From: a virus
Length of the DNA stretch: 25,997 nt
Direction: 5' to 3' (one strand)
Virus record (IMG/VR): IMGVR_UViG_3300000270_000002
Location: 1 to 25,997 of that record
Positions 16,064 through 24,420 of the stretch are shown piece by piece. The number at the start of each line of letters is the position of its first letter. The first letter of the stretch is position 1. The notes under the pieces were generated by a model. It was given only the letters and a program-made list of their open reading frames with translations, was not told where the DNA came from and searched no databases. The position numbers were made by a program, and so were the translations under genes.

Positions 16064-16650
16064 ATCTTTAACTCCTGATATTTGTCAGCATCATCAATAT
16101 CGTCGTTGCAGGCGATAAATATAGACTCACGGGCTGCTTCTGCAGGCTTAATTGGCCCATAGGTGACTTCTTGAGTAAAACTAACGCACCATGCTTCATA
16201 ACCTTCCGCGCCATCGGCAAACATCGACGGCATGCGGTCCACATTTTCAGGGCGTTTTACCGTGTCACTATGCAGTTGCCAGCGCCAATGCGGTAAACGT
16301 TGATTATCTTTAGCTCCGAGATCAAGAATGATGATTTCACGTATATCAAACGAGCTGTTATTGGCAAGTACACCAGAATTTGGCATGGAGTTAGGAAATA
16401 CCGAGTGGATAGCCACATCAAGCACTTCATAAATACGACCGTCGCGACGGGTTAGCGTGCCTTTGGCTTTGGTTATTTCAATAAACGCACTGGGTTTACT
16501 TAACGCTGTTTTACCAAACTCTGAATAAGCTTCGACAAAAAACGGAACCACAGCACCTTGTTCATCTTTATAGGCCAGTAACGACTCTAGTTTGGTTTTG
16601 ATGGCATCTAGATAATCACTAGGCTGCAACACCACGTTTGTTGAGTTCAA
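16060..16650 (-). CDS. Putative tail terminator/completion protein
   Basis: A 196-residue protein between the lambda Z-like gene and gpV. The N-terminal part (SDYLDAIKTKLESLLAYKD) and the mid beta-strands (KPSAFIEITKAKGTL, YEVLDVAIHSVF) look like tail terminator proteins of the lambda U or Mu gp37 kind, which form the ring that ends the tail. The TTG start at 16650 is supported by AGGAG 7 nt upstream, and it overlaps the Z-like stop by 32 bp. The assignment rests mainly on position and strand pattern. Confidence 0.6.
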   Translation of the reverse strand: MNSTNVVLQPSDYLDAIKTKLESLLAYKDEQGAVVPFFVEAYSEFGKTALSKPSAFIEITKAKGTLTRRDGRIYEVLDVAIHSVFPNSMPNSGVLANNSSFDIREIIILDLGAKDNQRLPHWRWQLHSDTVKRPENVDRMPSMFADGAEGYEAWCVSFTQEVTYGPIKPAEAARESIFIACNDDIDDADKYQELKI

Positions 16651-17302
16651 AGTTCAGCTCCTGATCAAATAAAACTAAAAAACGCTCGTTGGCTCGACGT
16701 TCGAAACTTTCCAGAATATAAGTAGCCGGCTCTTCGATTTCTAAACCGATACGCTGAACGGGAAAACGCCCCTTTAGCTCGGCATCACGAATTGGTCGGG
16801 GGTTACTCTGTTGTTTATGCTTACGGTAAACCGTGTGGCCTTCTCGTTTATTTCTTGATGCGCGAATATAAACAAATGGTGTATTGCCATAGATACTGGT
16901 AAAGAAAGCGCCGTCATACTGTTTACCGCCAACACGAACCCCATCTTTGTTTTGCCGGGGGTTACCTGCAGCTTCGACTTCCATCGGCGCGAGACCAAAC
17001 CAGATCGACGTTCGACCTCGGTTTGCATCAGTAAAGATTTTTACACGATCTTTAATACGTTTAAGGTTCTTGAGTTCGAGTGCAACTTTTAACTCTTTCG
17101 CGGAATGATAAGCCAGCCAACGCGTCAGTTTCAGTACCGCTCGCTTTAACGCTATATCGACGACATCATCTAATATCTGCAGTTTTTGTTTAGCCTGCTG
17201 CGTAACACTGCCCAAATCTAAATGAAAGGGCCTTGCTGCTGATTTAACGCGATTTTCACTGGCAACTAACCCACTACTCGCTAGTTCGAATAAATCGCCC
17301 AT
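16619..17302 (-). CDS. Minor tail protein Z-like (lambda gpZ family)
   Basis: A 227-residue protein resembling the lambda minor tail protein Z family, which joins head and tail. The block TSIWFGLAPMEVEAAGNP, then NKDGVRVGGKQYDGAFF, is the family's characteristic centre, and LKGRFPVQRIGLEI follows near 185. I start at the ATG at 17302 (MGDLFELASS): a GGGG box lies just upstream, while the longer frame reads back into the upstream gene. The true overlap with the FII-like gene is then 29 bp. Confidence 0.82.
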   Translation of the reverse strand: MGDLFELASSGLVASENRVKSAARPFHLDLGSVTQQAKQKLQILDDVVDIALKRAVLKLTRWLAYHSAKELKVALELKNLKRIKDRVKIFTDANRGRTSIWFGLAPMEVEAAGNPRQNKDGVRVGGKQYDGAFFTSIYGNTPFVYIRASRNKREGHTVYRKHKQQSNPRPIRDAELKGRFPVQRIGLEIEEPATYILESFERRANERFLVLFDQELNFELNKRGVAA

Positions 17303-17651
17303 TATTAGCCCCTTTAGAGCCCTGACTATCAATTGAAAGCAGTAATACTGAGGTTGTCGAATCAGAGTAAAGTACGTCAGAAACGACTCGATCACCCAAC
17401 TCGGTTTTGACTTTCGCGCCCTTGTATTCTTCCCGACTTAACCGTTGGTTTAATACCGTTAATGCGCCGTTTTCACAAATGAAGGGGGCGGAGTTCTTAC
17501 CTTTGGATATTTCGAGAGCACTATCAAAAATAGCGTTAATATCAAGATTTTCACCGGACACCTTCTGCAGAGTGAATGTTGATGCAAAGGTATTTTCTAT
17601 TACTTGACCAGCTCGGTTTAAAGCATCGTCAAAGATTGAATCAAAACCCAT
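17274..17651 (-). CDS. Head-tail joining protein (lambda gpFII-like)
   Basis: This 125-residue protein is comparable to lambda gpFII (117 residues), which lies between capsid and tail. The beginning MGFDSIFDDALNRAGQVIENTF matches the lambda style (a DNLFDAAIARADETI-like helix), and a central FDSALEIS and a VSDVLYSDSTTSVLLL strand follow. A GGAG box is 5 nt before the ATG. It follows a terminator and an inverted repeat that lie between it and the capsid gene. Confidence 0.78.
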   Translation of the reverse strand: MGFDSIFDDALNRAGQVIENTFASTFTLQKVSGENLDINAIFDSALEISKGKNSAPFICENGALTVLNQRLSREEYKGAKVKTELGDRVVSDVLYSDSTTSVLLLSIDSQGSKGANNGRFIRTSE

Positions 17652-17670
17652 GATGGCTCCGTCGTTAGTC

Positions 17671-17722
17671 TGTTTTATTTATCTAAAGAAACTCAATTAA
17701 ATTTTATTAGATAAATAAAACA
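17671..17722. repeat. Perfect 16-bp inverted repeat downstream of the capsid gene
   Basis: Arms TGTTTTATTTATCTAA (17671-17686) and TTAGATAAATAAAACA (17707-17722) are perfectly complementary with a 20-nt loop. It lies just past the capsid terminator on the - strand. The arm nearest the terminator carries the T-rich tail of that terminator, so the two structures could compete. Confidence 0.8.
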
Positions 17723-17742
17723 ACAAAGCCCCGTAAGGGGCT
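17713..17742 (-). terminator. Terminator after the major capsid gene
   Basis: On the - strand the stem AGCCCC/GGGGCT with tetraloop TTAC (17727-17742) is followed by TTGTTGTTTTATTT. It should limit transcription from the abundant capsid gene into the connector and tail genes. Confidence 0.8.
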
Positions 17743-17771
17743 GAGTTGAGTTATTTGATTCGTTGTATTTA

Positions 17772-18764
17772 TTAGTTAGAAGACCACAGCTCACACAACA
17801 AACTTGGGTCGCGTGCGATCGGCAGGTAAATAGCACGAGAACGAATAGCCAGACCTTCATCATGTTCTTTCGGCTCAGTCGTAATGTGACATTCACGTTG
17901 TGATGTCGAACCTGATAATACGTCTGCAGGAGCACGCAGCATACCAAACAGACCTTTAGCGCCTGTTGGATAAGTAGCACCTTTTTCACAAACTGCATCA
18001 GCTTCGTCTGTTTTAAATGTAATACCGCAAATATTAATTTCTGTAGGATCATCAGCAAACTGAATAACACGTTTTGCATGTATTTCTGGAGAATAAAATG
18101 TTTTAACACTGGCGTGATTTAAAATACGCTCAATTGATTCTTGACCAATGCGGCAGCTCACCCCCGTCAATGTTAAATGACCATGATCTTTAGCAAGCTT
18201 AACCGTGTCTTTACGTAAATTTTTAAGTAACTTTGGTACATCAGTACCTGCAGTGCCTAATTTTAAATCAACCTTACGTTCAGTCACGCCTAATACGGTA
18301 AACAGATTAACGAGGACAGTGCCCTCTGCATTTGTTACTTTACCTTTCAATGCAGAGTAAGCGGTAAACGCAGCAGTGTAACGGTGGTTAGCTTTATGTT
18401 TGGTCATATGCGACTTAACCAATACTGCCAGTTCCGTGGCTTTGAATTTTTTATCTTGTAATGAATTGATACGATTTAAATCGCCAGGAACAATACTGGT
18501 ATCAAACGGATAACGGATAAGTGACACAGGCACTGCACTTTCTGCATCGTGTTTATCAATGTTTGGGTTCTGACCGATTTCACCCGGCATTAAAACTTGT
18601 AGTTGCTTACCCGATTTGACGATCATCACTGTACGGTTTTCTACATTTTCAACTTCAAACATATTCAGTACGTCTGCATCAATATGAGTTGCTGAGTTGT
18701 AACCCTCTGTTAATGACGTCAGTGAAAACGCTTCGTGGTCAAAAATTTCTGCTAATTTTGGCAT
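17772..18764 (-). CDS. Major capsid protein (lambda gpE-like)
   Basis: This 330-residue shell protein is of the lambda gpE family (about 341 residues). Markers are the opening FDHEAFSLTSLTEGYNS, the phrase MIVKSGKQLQVLMPGEIGQ, the PFDTSIVPGDLNRI strand (the family's conserved axial part), and the C-terminal ECHITTEPKEHDEGLAIRSR with PSLLCELW. A lambda-type E capsid with a D protein next to it is a coherent pair. A terminator follows the gene. Confidence 0.92.
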   Translation of the reverse strand: MPKLAEIFDHEAFSLTSLTEGYNSATHIDADVLNMFEVENVENRTVMIVKSGKQLQVLMPGEIGQNPNIDKHDAESAVPVSLIRYPFDTSIVPGDLNRINSLQDKKFKATELAVLVKSHMTKHKANHRYTAAFTAYSALKGKVTNAEGTVLVNLFTVLGVTERKVDLKLGTAGTDVPKLLKNLRKDTVKLAKDHGHLTLTGVSCRIGQESIERILNHASVKTFYSPEIHAKRVIQFADDPTEINICGITFKTDEADAVCEKGATYPTGAKGLFGMLRAPADVLSGSTSQRECHITTEPKEHDEGLAIRSRAIYLPIARDPSLLCELWSSN

Positions 18765-18776
18765 TTAGAATTAGTC

Positions 18777-19103
18777 CTATTTAATAATTAAGAATGATTT
18801 CTCAAGGTGAGCAATCACCAGCGTTTTTTGAGGTTCGGTTGTGCCATCAGGCCAAGCGATATACGCCGAATTGAATACCGAGTGCGCCCAGTACACTTGA
18901 CCATTTTCGATGTGAACACCGTAAGCATCTGTACCGTCATAATCGGCAACGCTTGGGTCAATTTGAGTGCCATCTTTTTTAACGAGTGAAAAAGCCACTT
19001 TATCGGCAGCGGCTGGAATTGTTTTATTACAAAGTTCACCACGCTCATGACTCCAAAGGAGCATGAGTGAAAGTGAAACTGGTTTAGTAATCGATGTGAT
19101 CAT
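18777..19103 (-). CDS. Head decoration protein (lambda gpD-like)
   Basis: This 108-residue protein is the size of lambda gpD (110), which stabilises the expanded head. It lies between the protease and the capsid gene as in lambda. The pattern is beta-rich with LSLMLLWSHERGEL and the late HSVFNSAYIAWPDGTTEPQKT. Sequence resemblance to gpD is weak, so position carries most of the assignment. It starts one base inside the protease stop (TAATG). Confidence 0.75.
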   Translation of the reverse strand: MITSITKPVSLSLMLLWSHERGELCNKTIPAAADKVAFSLVKKDGTQIDPSVADYDGTDAYGVHIENGQVYWAHSVFNSAYIAWPDGTTEPQKTLVIAHLEKSFLIIK

Positions 19104-19513
19104 TACGCATCCCTAATAAGTTGTTGCATATCATATGAGTCATCAGCAAGTGAACCAAGCTCACCTGTTAATGAAATCTCTTCGTCTTTTTTAGCAGCTT
19201 CAAATTTTATCGTTTCAGCCGCTGCTTCAAGCGAAACACCTTGTTCAATTAATTTACCCGCCCATTCAGGCACACCTGATGACGCTGCAAGTTCATTGAT
19301 TTTTTTAGCTAATTCAGTTTTTTCTGTGTCGCTATTTTCAAGGTTTTTCTCAAGATTTGTATTTGAGTCTTGCAGTGAAAGAAGTTCAGTTTTATGGGTT
19401 GATTTCAATCTTGTGATTTCTTCACTATGCGTCGCAGTTAATTGGCTCACATTCTCACTGTGTTCGAGGTTTAAATCAGATACGATCTTTTCATGAGTAG
19501 CATTTCTCATCAT
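19103..19513 (-). CDS. Possible internal scaffold start (Nu3-like) within the protease gene
   Basis: In lambda the C gene encodes, by an in-frame internal start, the scaffold Nu3. Here the C-terminal third of the protease is a helical, heptad-rich region (HEKIVSDLNLEHSENVSQL and the following LEKNLENSDTEK stretch), beginning at two ATG codons (19513 and 19510) with an upstream GAAGAG box. It would give a scaffold of about 136 residues. This is inference by analogy. Confidence 0.35.
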   Translation of the reverse strand: MMRNATHEKIVSDLNLEHSENVSQLTATHSEEITRLKSTHKTELLSLQDSNTNLEKNLENSDTEKTELAKKINELAASSGVPEWAGKLIEQGVSLEAAAETIKFEAAKKDEEISLTGELGSLADDSYDMQQLIRDA

Positions 19514-20275
19514 GGCTTTAATCTCTTCTTCGGTTTTAATTCCGTCAATCAAACCATGTTCAAGCATAGTCTGAGCGTTAAATACATTTGCTTGCAGGTT
19601 ATGCACATCATCGACATCAATGTCACGATGTTCTGCAACCAGTTGGCAAAATGAATAACCGACATCATTAATTAATTTGGTTAATCGTTCATGCTCTGCA
19701 CTTTCAAGTTTGGTGAGTGGTGCGCCGTCCGCTTTGGCTTCACCTGATTTAAAGTAGGTCATTTTAAGCGTCGGACTGGTTACTTCCGCACGACCTAGAA
19801 TGGCTCCGATAGAGCCTGCCGAACTATGCTCTGTCATATAAAGCGAAGAGCAAGCACTTGCTAAACCAAAATGAGCTGAGTAACAATTACCATTGATAAA
19901 GCCGATGATAGGTTTACGCTCAGCCATTTTGCGAATGAATATCGATAAATCAAAACAGCCAGCCCCTTCACCGCCGGGGCCATCAAACTCCATAAAAATT
20001 TCTTTTACATCGGGATCTTCAACTAACCGATGCAATTGCTGGCGTAAACTGCGATAACTGGTCACTTCATTGCAGTTATTATCTAATCCATTAAAACGAT
20101 GGGATAACGCGCCAAAGGCAGCCATGTGGCAAAAGGTATCACTGCGATCACTGCTGCCACCGGAAAACATTGCCGGGTTTTTATGGAACTCATGAATTAG
20201 ATCCAGACTTGCTTGATGCGCTGTTGTCGTCATCAGCATTGGTACGTTCGTCATCAGGCTCAACAGATGCTTCAT
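19103..20275 (-). CDS. Head maturation protease/scaffold, S49 family (lambda gpC-like)
   Basis: About 390 residues from the ATG at 20275 (MKHLLSLMTNVP); the frame is open to 20308. The ClpP-like serine protease domain spans about 90-240: FMEFDGPGGEGAGC, the Ser-containing NGNCYSAHFGLASAC (catalytic serine near 133), SSAGSIGAILG and the catalytic lysine region TYFKSGEAKADGA. The helical C-terminal part is a scaffold that is probably cleaved. It overlaps the portal gene by about 86 bp. The AGAGGA box 10 nt before this ATG is the best of several weak choices. Confidence 0.88.
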   Translation of the reverse strand: MKHLLSLMTNVPMLMTTTAHQASLDLIHEFHKNPAMFSGGSSDRSDTFCHMAAFGALSHRFNGLDNNCNEVTSYRSLRQQLHRLVEDPDVKEIFMEFDGPGGEGAGCFDLSIFIRKMAERKPIIGFINGNCYSAHFGLASACSSLYMTEHSSAGSIGAILGRAEVTSPTLKMTYFKSGEAKADGAPLTKLESAEHERLTKLINDVGYSFCQLVAEHRDIDVDDVHNLQANVFNAQTMLEHGLIDGIKTEEEIKAMMRNATHEKIVSDLNLEHSENVSQLTATHSEEITRLKSTHKTELLSLQDSNTNLEKNLENSDTEKTELAKKINELAASSGVPEWAGKLIEQGVSLEAAAETIKFEAAKKDEEISLTGELGSLADDSYDMQQLIRDA

Positions 20276-21584
20276 TTTGTGTGATTCCTCTTTTTTCAAG
20301 CGCATCATTGCTGCGCTTTACGCCATCAAGATGCTTGTCTAATGTTTTACCCCTGCCGTTCGAGACTTCTTCAAGTGATGTAATATCATTTTGAATCTCT
20401 AACACTAATGCTTTAGCAGCTTTCAGTGGGTCAATTTCTTCCCATTCAGGCCAGATCCACGTTGGGTCTAAATATTGATAAGGGTTTTCAAAATAACCGG
20501 GTAACTCTTTCGCTGTTTTAAGCTGATAAGCTTCAATAAACCAACTGAGTATTCGGTTAAACGCCGGAATTAAAACAATGTCACGAAGCTGGCCGATAAA
20601 ACGTCGGTGATTGATCATGCCTGCACGTATGCTGGAATAATTAACCTGAGTTAAATCACCCGTTAACATTTCAAACGTAATACCGAGCAGACCTGCAATC
20701 ATGCGTAAAACTTGATTGTTATGCTCTTGATAATTCCCCGCTATTTCAGCAGGAGAAGCTGTTTTCAGCTCTTTTACACCATTTAAGAATGTAACGCCGC
20801 CAGCTTTAACCACTAACTTTTCTTGAACTGGCGCGACACCTGGTATTTGTGTCTTTTGCACTGGAGTTGTATCTCGAAGAGCAAACACCTGTTGACCAAT
20901 ACGCTTCATCCGCGACTTGATTTCAACTGTTTGATTATCTTTGTATTGTTTCGCAAAATCTGCACCTGCAGAGATCCACGGCTGGGCGGTTGTTTGCCCT
21001 GCATGAATAATATCCCGCATGTGAATAACATCTGCAGCGGGCAACCAATTAACTGCCTCTTCATCAAATTCTGGATGGTCACGGGGTAGTTTATAAAAAG
21101 CGTACTTTTTTACTTTGCCATTTTTTGCGTAAAGAATACCGCCACGGATATAACTGCCTTTACCCGGGCGCTCCAATTCAGACGCATGGCTTAATGGGCT
21201 AACAACCTGAAGTTGCAACGGCACATTATCTAGCGTTCGACGGCGAATAATAAAACCACTGCCGTCGATCAGCATGGTAATAACCGCTAATGCCTGAACG
21301 CCGGTGAAATTAGTGTTTTCATTAAAGTCGCAATATGCATTCCACTCTTTCCACGCTTGGATAAAATCAGCATCAAAGAGTGTCGGATCAAAAACAGGTT
21401 TTGCACCACCGCCAATACAGGACGCACGAAAACGCCGAGCACCAATACCAAGCAACGGATTGTTCCGCATTAAATGGTGGCTGGCCGTGATCTCTTTTCT
21501 TAACGCTTGCTCACTCTTTTCGTTATCGTGAAGCTGCGCATCAGAAAATAAAGCGGACTCGGCTACATTTGAATAACTAGCCAT
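20190..21584 (-). CDS. Portal protein (lambda gpB-like)
   Basis: The 464-residue dodecameric gate through which DNA enters and leaves the head. Lambda-family portal features include SHHLMRNNPLLGIGARRFRA, FQVSP-type VVSPLSHASELERPGKGSYIRGG, the long stem/crown section with VTFLNGVKELKTASPAEIAG, and GMINHRRFIGQLRDIVLIP. The C-terminal tail (DERTNADDDNSASSK) is acidic and serine-rich and overlaps the protease frame. The start overlaps gpW by 8 bp. Confidence 0.93.
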   Translation of the reverse strand: MASYSNVAESALFSDAQLHDNEKSEQALRKEITASHHLMRNNPLLGIGARRFRASCIGGGAKPVFDPTLFDADFIQAWKEWNAYCDFNENTNFTGVQALAVITMLIDGSGFIIRRRTLDNVPLQLQVVSPLSHASELERPGKGSYIRGGILYAKNGKVKKYAFYKLPRDHPEFDEEAVNWLPAADVIHMRDIIHAGQTTAQPWISAGADFAKQYKDNQTVEIKSRMKRIGQQVFALRDTTPVQKTQIPGVAPVQEKLVVKAGGVTFLNGVKELKTASPAEIAGNYQEHNNQVLRMIAGLLGITFEMLTGDLTQVNYSSIRAGMINHRRFIGQLRDIVLIPAFNRILSWFIEAYQLKTAKELPGYFENPYQYLDPTWIWPEWEEIDPLKAAKALVLEIQNDITSLEEVSNGRGKTLDKHLDGVKRSNDALEKRGITQNEASVEPDDERTNADDDNSASSKSGSNS

Positions 21585-21813
21585 AGTCGACCTCTACATC
21601 AACACTTTGCATAAGTGGTGTCGGGTTTAACTGCTGTTGCATATCAAACTCTAATGTTCGTAACTCAGACAGGTTAACATTCGAGTATTCCAATGATCTT
21701 TTTGAACCATTAGCATTTGTGTGTTCAACTTTTACTGTTCGCTGCCCCGACGCCAATGCCATGATGGCGATTTGCACAGCGCTTAAATTTTCAGGAGTCG
21801 CTAAAATAGTCAT
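21577..21813 (-). CDS. Head-tail joining protein W (lambda gpW-like)
   Basis: This 78-residue protein matches lambda gpW in length (68) and position, between terminase and portal, and stabilises packaged heads. The helical start LSAVQIAIMALASGQRTVKVE, then a beta-turn NANGSKRSLEYS and a second helix LSELRTLEFDMQQQL, fit the alpha+beta fold. It starts one base into the terminase stop (TAATG). Confidence 0.88.
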   Translation of the reverse strand: MTILATPENLSAVQIAIMALASGQRTVKVEHTNANGSKRSLEYSNVNLSELRTLEFDMQQQLNPTPLMQSVDVEVDYG

Positions 21814-23732
21814 TAATAAGCCTCGTAATCGGATGTTTCATAATTGTCTGAGTAATCGGGTTGTTCATCTGTAATGGATGCATTTATCATTGCAGGGTCA
21901 ACTAGCCCAAGCGGGCCTTGTGGGCTTGCGGCTTGAATTTCTAACCGTAAAAAATCATATAACCACAACACGTAAACAATTAAATCCCATGGTTCATTTC
22001 TCGCTTGTCCCGGCTTTTTACTCCACTTAACGTTGCTCCCACTTCCCACCAATTCCTCGGCAGTGATCATCTGAAAATAATTAAGATTAAATGTATCGTT
22101 AACTGGAAAATGAATGTAGTTTTTGCCGGGTAGTTCGTTATTAAGTCGCTCTGCAGCGCGGTTTTTTAGCTGATGTACATTGAGACTTCGAAATTCACAA
22201 TTTGCTTCAGCATGAGTCTTGTGAGTTAACGTCAACTCAGGTCTAAATTTATTTTTACCATTTGCTTCACCACGGATGGCATAAATCCAGCCGTGATATG
22301 GGGCTACAAACTCCAGCATTGCTTTCCATGCATGACCGTTACAATCCATCACTACGTTATAAACGCTAAGTTCTCGACCATCCTGCAAACGAAAGCGTAC
22401 AGATAACTGTTCAATTAGTTCCTGTTGAGTAGACTCATCTTCGGGATCACCCATTACGGTTTGATAATCAATCGCCCACATTTCGCCACGATATCCCATC
22501 AACCAAATGTGATACTCGAAACGATTTTTTTGGGTATCAACAGAGGCCAATAAACAACGCGCTTCAATAGGTAGTTGCTGCGAAGGATCGTAATATTCAC
22601 GCCGTTCATACAGCGCATCGAAATTATTTAATTTATGGATTTTTTGAGTTGTTGAAAATTCAACGCCGACTTTGGTATTCATGAAAGACTGCATCTTCAG
22701 CGGGTCTTTTTTGGCCTTGGCGTATTCTTTTGCCAGTGTGGGCAATGCTGTATTGGGGTTGTCGTTATAGGCCATCCAAATATGGAAGCCTGCATCAACT
22801 TTACCGCGTTCATTGACATCACCTGGCTTATGACATTTGCAACAGAGTGCAGTGCCTGTTTCGTCCCATAACTCTGGCATTTGATGTGTATCGCAGCACG
22901 AAAATTCCCGTGTTGCTCGCCACTGTCCATTTTCAACCATATTGAATTTATGGTGTTCGTATATTTTCCCGGAACATTCAACGCAAACAAAGTGTGCTGA
23001 TTTATAATCATCTTTTTTGTAACGTAAATTTTCTAACTTCAAGCGCTGCATTTCATTGCAATGCGGACACGGCACATATAAATAGCGTTGGTCAGTAAGC
23101 AAAAACTCTTTTGTTATTTTACAGGTACCCGCCTCTTTTGGCGTTGAACCCATAACAACCTTACGTTTGCTTTCAGTCTCTGTTCGCGTGATCGCGTTCT
23201 CAACGGGATCACCTTCATTATCTGGGTTTTCAGGCCAACCAGACACTTCATCAAGAAACAGATAACGTATGGTAACCATACGAAATGAACCTGCAGACGT
23301 AGCCCAAACAACAGAGAAATCACCACCATAAAAGGCTTTCTCGGTGCTGGTGTTTTTACCGAGCATACATTTCGCAACGGGTGCGCAGTAGGTGAAAACC
23401 TTACCTGCTTCTTTGGTCGCATACTTTTCAGCATCGGTATTGGTGTTCTGCGCAACCATGATATTTGCTGGATCATTTGTTATTGACCAACCAATACAGG
23501 TATTCATAAAAATGGCATAACCAACACGCGCACTTTTAGATAAAACGATTTTTTCTATATAAGGCGATTCATAAGCCAACAACCAAGCGCGTTGAAACGC
23601 TTTAGGTTTGTATATCTGCGCATCTGGATTTTGGTTAGTCGTTGCCCAAGTAATTATCTCCGTCTTCTTCGGCGGAACGATAATATTTAGAATGCCTCTC
23701 GATAATTGGCGAGATAATTGACTGCAATTCAT
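21813..23732 (-). CDS. Terminase large subunit (lambda gpA-like)
   Basis: This 639-residue packaging ATPase and cos-cleaving nuclease resembles lambda gpA. The Walker A-like SKSARVGYA is at 65-73 (lambda has KSARVGYS), Walker B LFLDE at 158-162, coupling motif GSTPKEAGTC near 195-204, zinc-ribbon pairs CPHC (222-225) and CVEC (250-253), and nuclease-type aspartates in VDTQKNRFEYHIW and VVMDCNGHAW. The ATG at 23732 is 98 bp inside the small subunit gene. The following PPKKTEIITWA matches the gpA N-terminus, so I believe the overlap is real. Confidence 0.93.
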   Translation of the reverse strand: MNCSQLSRQLSRGILNIIVPPKKTEIITWATTNQNPDAQIYKPKAFQRAWLLAYESPYIEKIVLSKSARVGYAIFMNTCIGWSITNDPANIMVAQNTNTDAEKYATKEAGKVFTYCAPVAKCMLGKNTSTEKAFYGGDFSVVWATSAGSFRMVTIRYLFLDEVSGWPENPDNEGDPVENAITRTETESKRKVVMGSTPKEAGTCKITKEFLLTDQRYLYVPCPHCNEMQRLKLENLRYKKDDYKSAHFVCVECSGKIYEHHKFNMVENGQWRATREFSCCDTHQMPELWDETGTALCCKCHKPGDVNERGKVDAGFHIWMAYNDNPNTALPTLAKEYAKAKKDPLKMQSFMNTKVGVEFSTTQKIHKLNNFDALYERREYYDPSQQLPIEARCLLASVDTQKNRFEYHIWLMGYRGEMWAIDYQTVMGDPEDESTQQELIEQLSVRFRLQDGRELSVYNVVMDCNGHAWKAMLEFVAPYHGWIYAIRGEANGKNKFRPELTLTHKTHAEANCEFRSLNVHQLKNRAAERLNNELPGKNYIHFPVNDTFNLNYFQMITAEELVGSGSNVKWSKKPGQARNEPWDLIVYVLWLYDFLRLEIQAASPQGPLGLVDPAMINASITDEQPDYSDNYETSDYEAY

Positions 23733-24228
23733 CTAAGCCCTTCTCATTCAATTCATAAAGAGCATCGTGGACTAAGTCATCAATTATTTTTATTGTTGAT
23801 GGATCGAGTGGAGACCTTTTTGATATCTGGTTAGGTAAATCAACCAACTTGCTCTTAACTAGTGATAGGGGTTTGTTGTACAGTTCCATAATCGCGTCAA
23901 ACGGAACCATTTCCCCTAAATCTTTTTCGTTCTGCAGGCGGATTTTTATCGCACCCTGCTTCTCTTTTTCCGTTTTCCATTCATCACTATTTTCCGGTTC
24001 TTTTTCGCTTTTGCTGTTTCCACTTTGACTGCTCATATCACGGCCATGTGCCGCTTTCATCTTTCGGATAATTTCAGACTGATGTTTAACAAATGCTTTT
24101 GCGGATTCATCAACAATTATTTTGCCATTTTTATCTCGAACAAATTCGTAACCATTTGTTTTACTTTGATTCGACAAAGTTTTAGCTGACACACCTAAGT
24201 AGTCAGCGACTGCTTTAGCTGTGCTCAT
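23635..24228 (-). CDS. Terminase small subunit (Nu1-like)
   Basis: This 197-residue protein recognises cos DNA and recruits the large subunit. The N-terminal winged helix-turn-helix AVADYLGVSAKTLSN resembles Nu1, a hydrophilic linker follows (about 55-90, with HGRDMSSQSGNSK), and the helical region IKIRLQNEKDLGEM onward is for oligomerisation and contact with gpA. GAGGA is 4 nt before the ATG. The candidate cos palindrome lies about 145 bp upstream, as expected for a lambda-type gene order. Confidence 0.88.
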   Translation of the reverse strand: MSTAKAVADYLGVSAKTLSNQSKTNGYEFVRDKNGKIIVDESAKAFVKHQSEIIRKMKAAHGRDMSSQSGNSKSEKEPENSDEWKTEKEKQGAIKIRLQNEKDLGEMVPFDAIMELYNKPLSLVKSKLVDLPNQISKRSPLDPSTIKIIDDLVHDALYELNEKGLDELQSIISPIIERHSKYYRSAEEDGDNYLGND

Positions 24229-24339
24229 AAATCCTCAACAAATAGCCAATTAAGGCAAAATAACTGTTGTTTAAGTTCAGTTTTATTCAATTCAATAAAC
24301 TGGAAACAGAAACAGTCAAAAAAAAATAAAAAAATTGTC

Positions 24340-24354
24340 AGACTAGGCGAGTCT
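24340..24354. repeat. Short hairpin AGACT-AGGCG-AGTCT in the cos region
   Basis: Five-base inverted arms (24340-24344 and 24350-24354) sit beside an A9-T-A7 run at 24318-24334, which should be bent. Both lie between the terminase small gene and the GC-rich palindrome, where lambda has its terminase-binding and IHF sites. Confidence 0.45.
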
Positions 24355-24359
24355 ACATA

Positions 24360-24407
24360 CCCGCTGTACCGGGGCCCGGGCCCTGAGTACCTTAAACGGT
24401 ATGCGGG
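24360..24407. other. Candidate cos site (GC-rich palindrome in an inverted-repeat frame)
   Basis: The core GGGCCCGGGCCC (24372-24383) is a perfect 12-bp palindrome in an AT-rich surrounding. It is flanked by CCCGC-tgt-ACCG (24360-24371) and CGGT-at-GCGGG (24397-24407), which are inverted copies of each other. Lambda cosN is a GC-rich 12-base staggered cut site just upstream of Nu1. Position and size agree here. A fully palindromic overhang would be self-complementary, which is unusual, so the exact nick positions are uncertain. Confidence 0.55.
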
Positions 24408-24420
24408 ACTTATCCACCAT

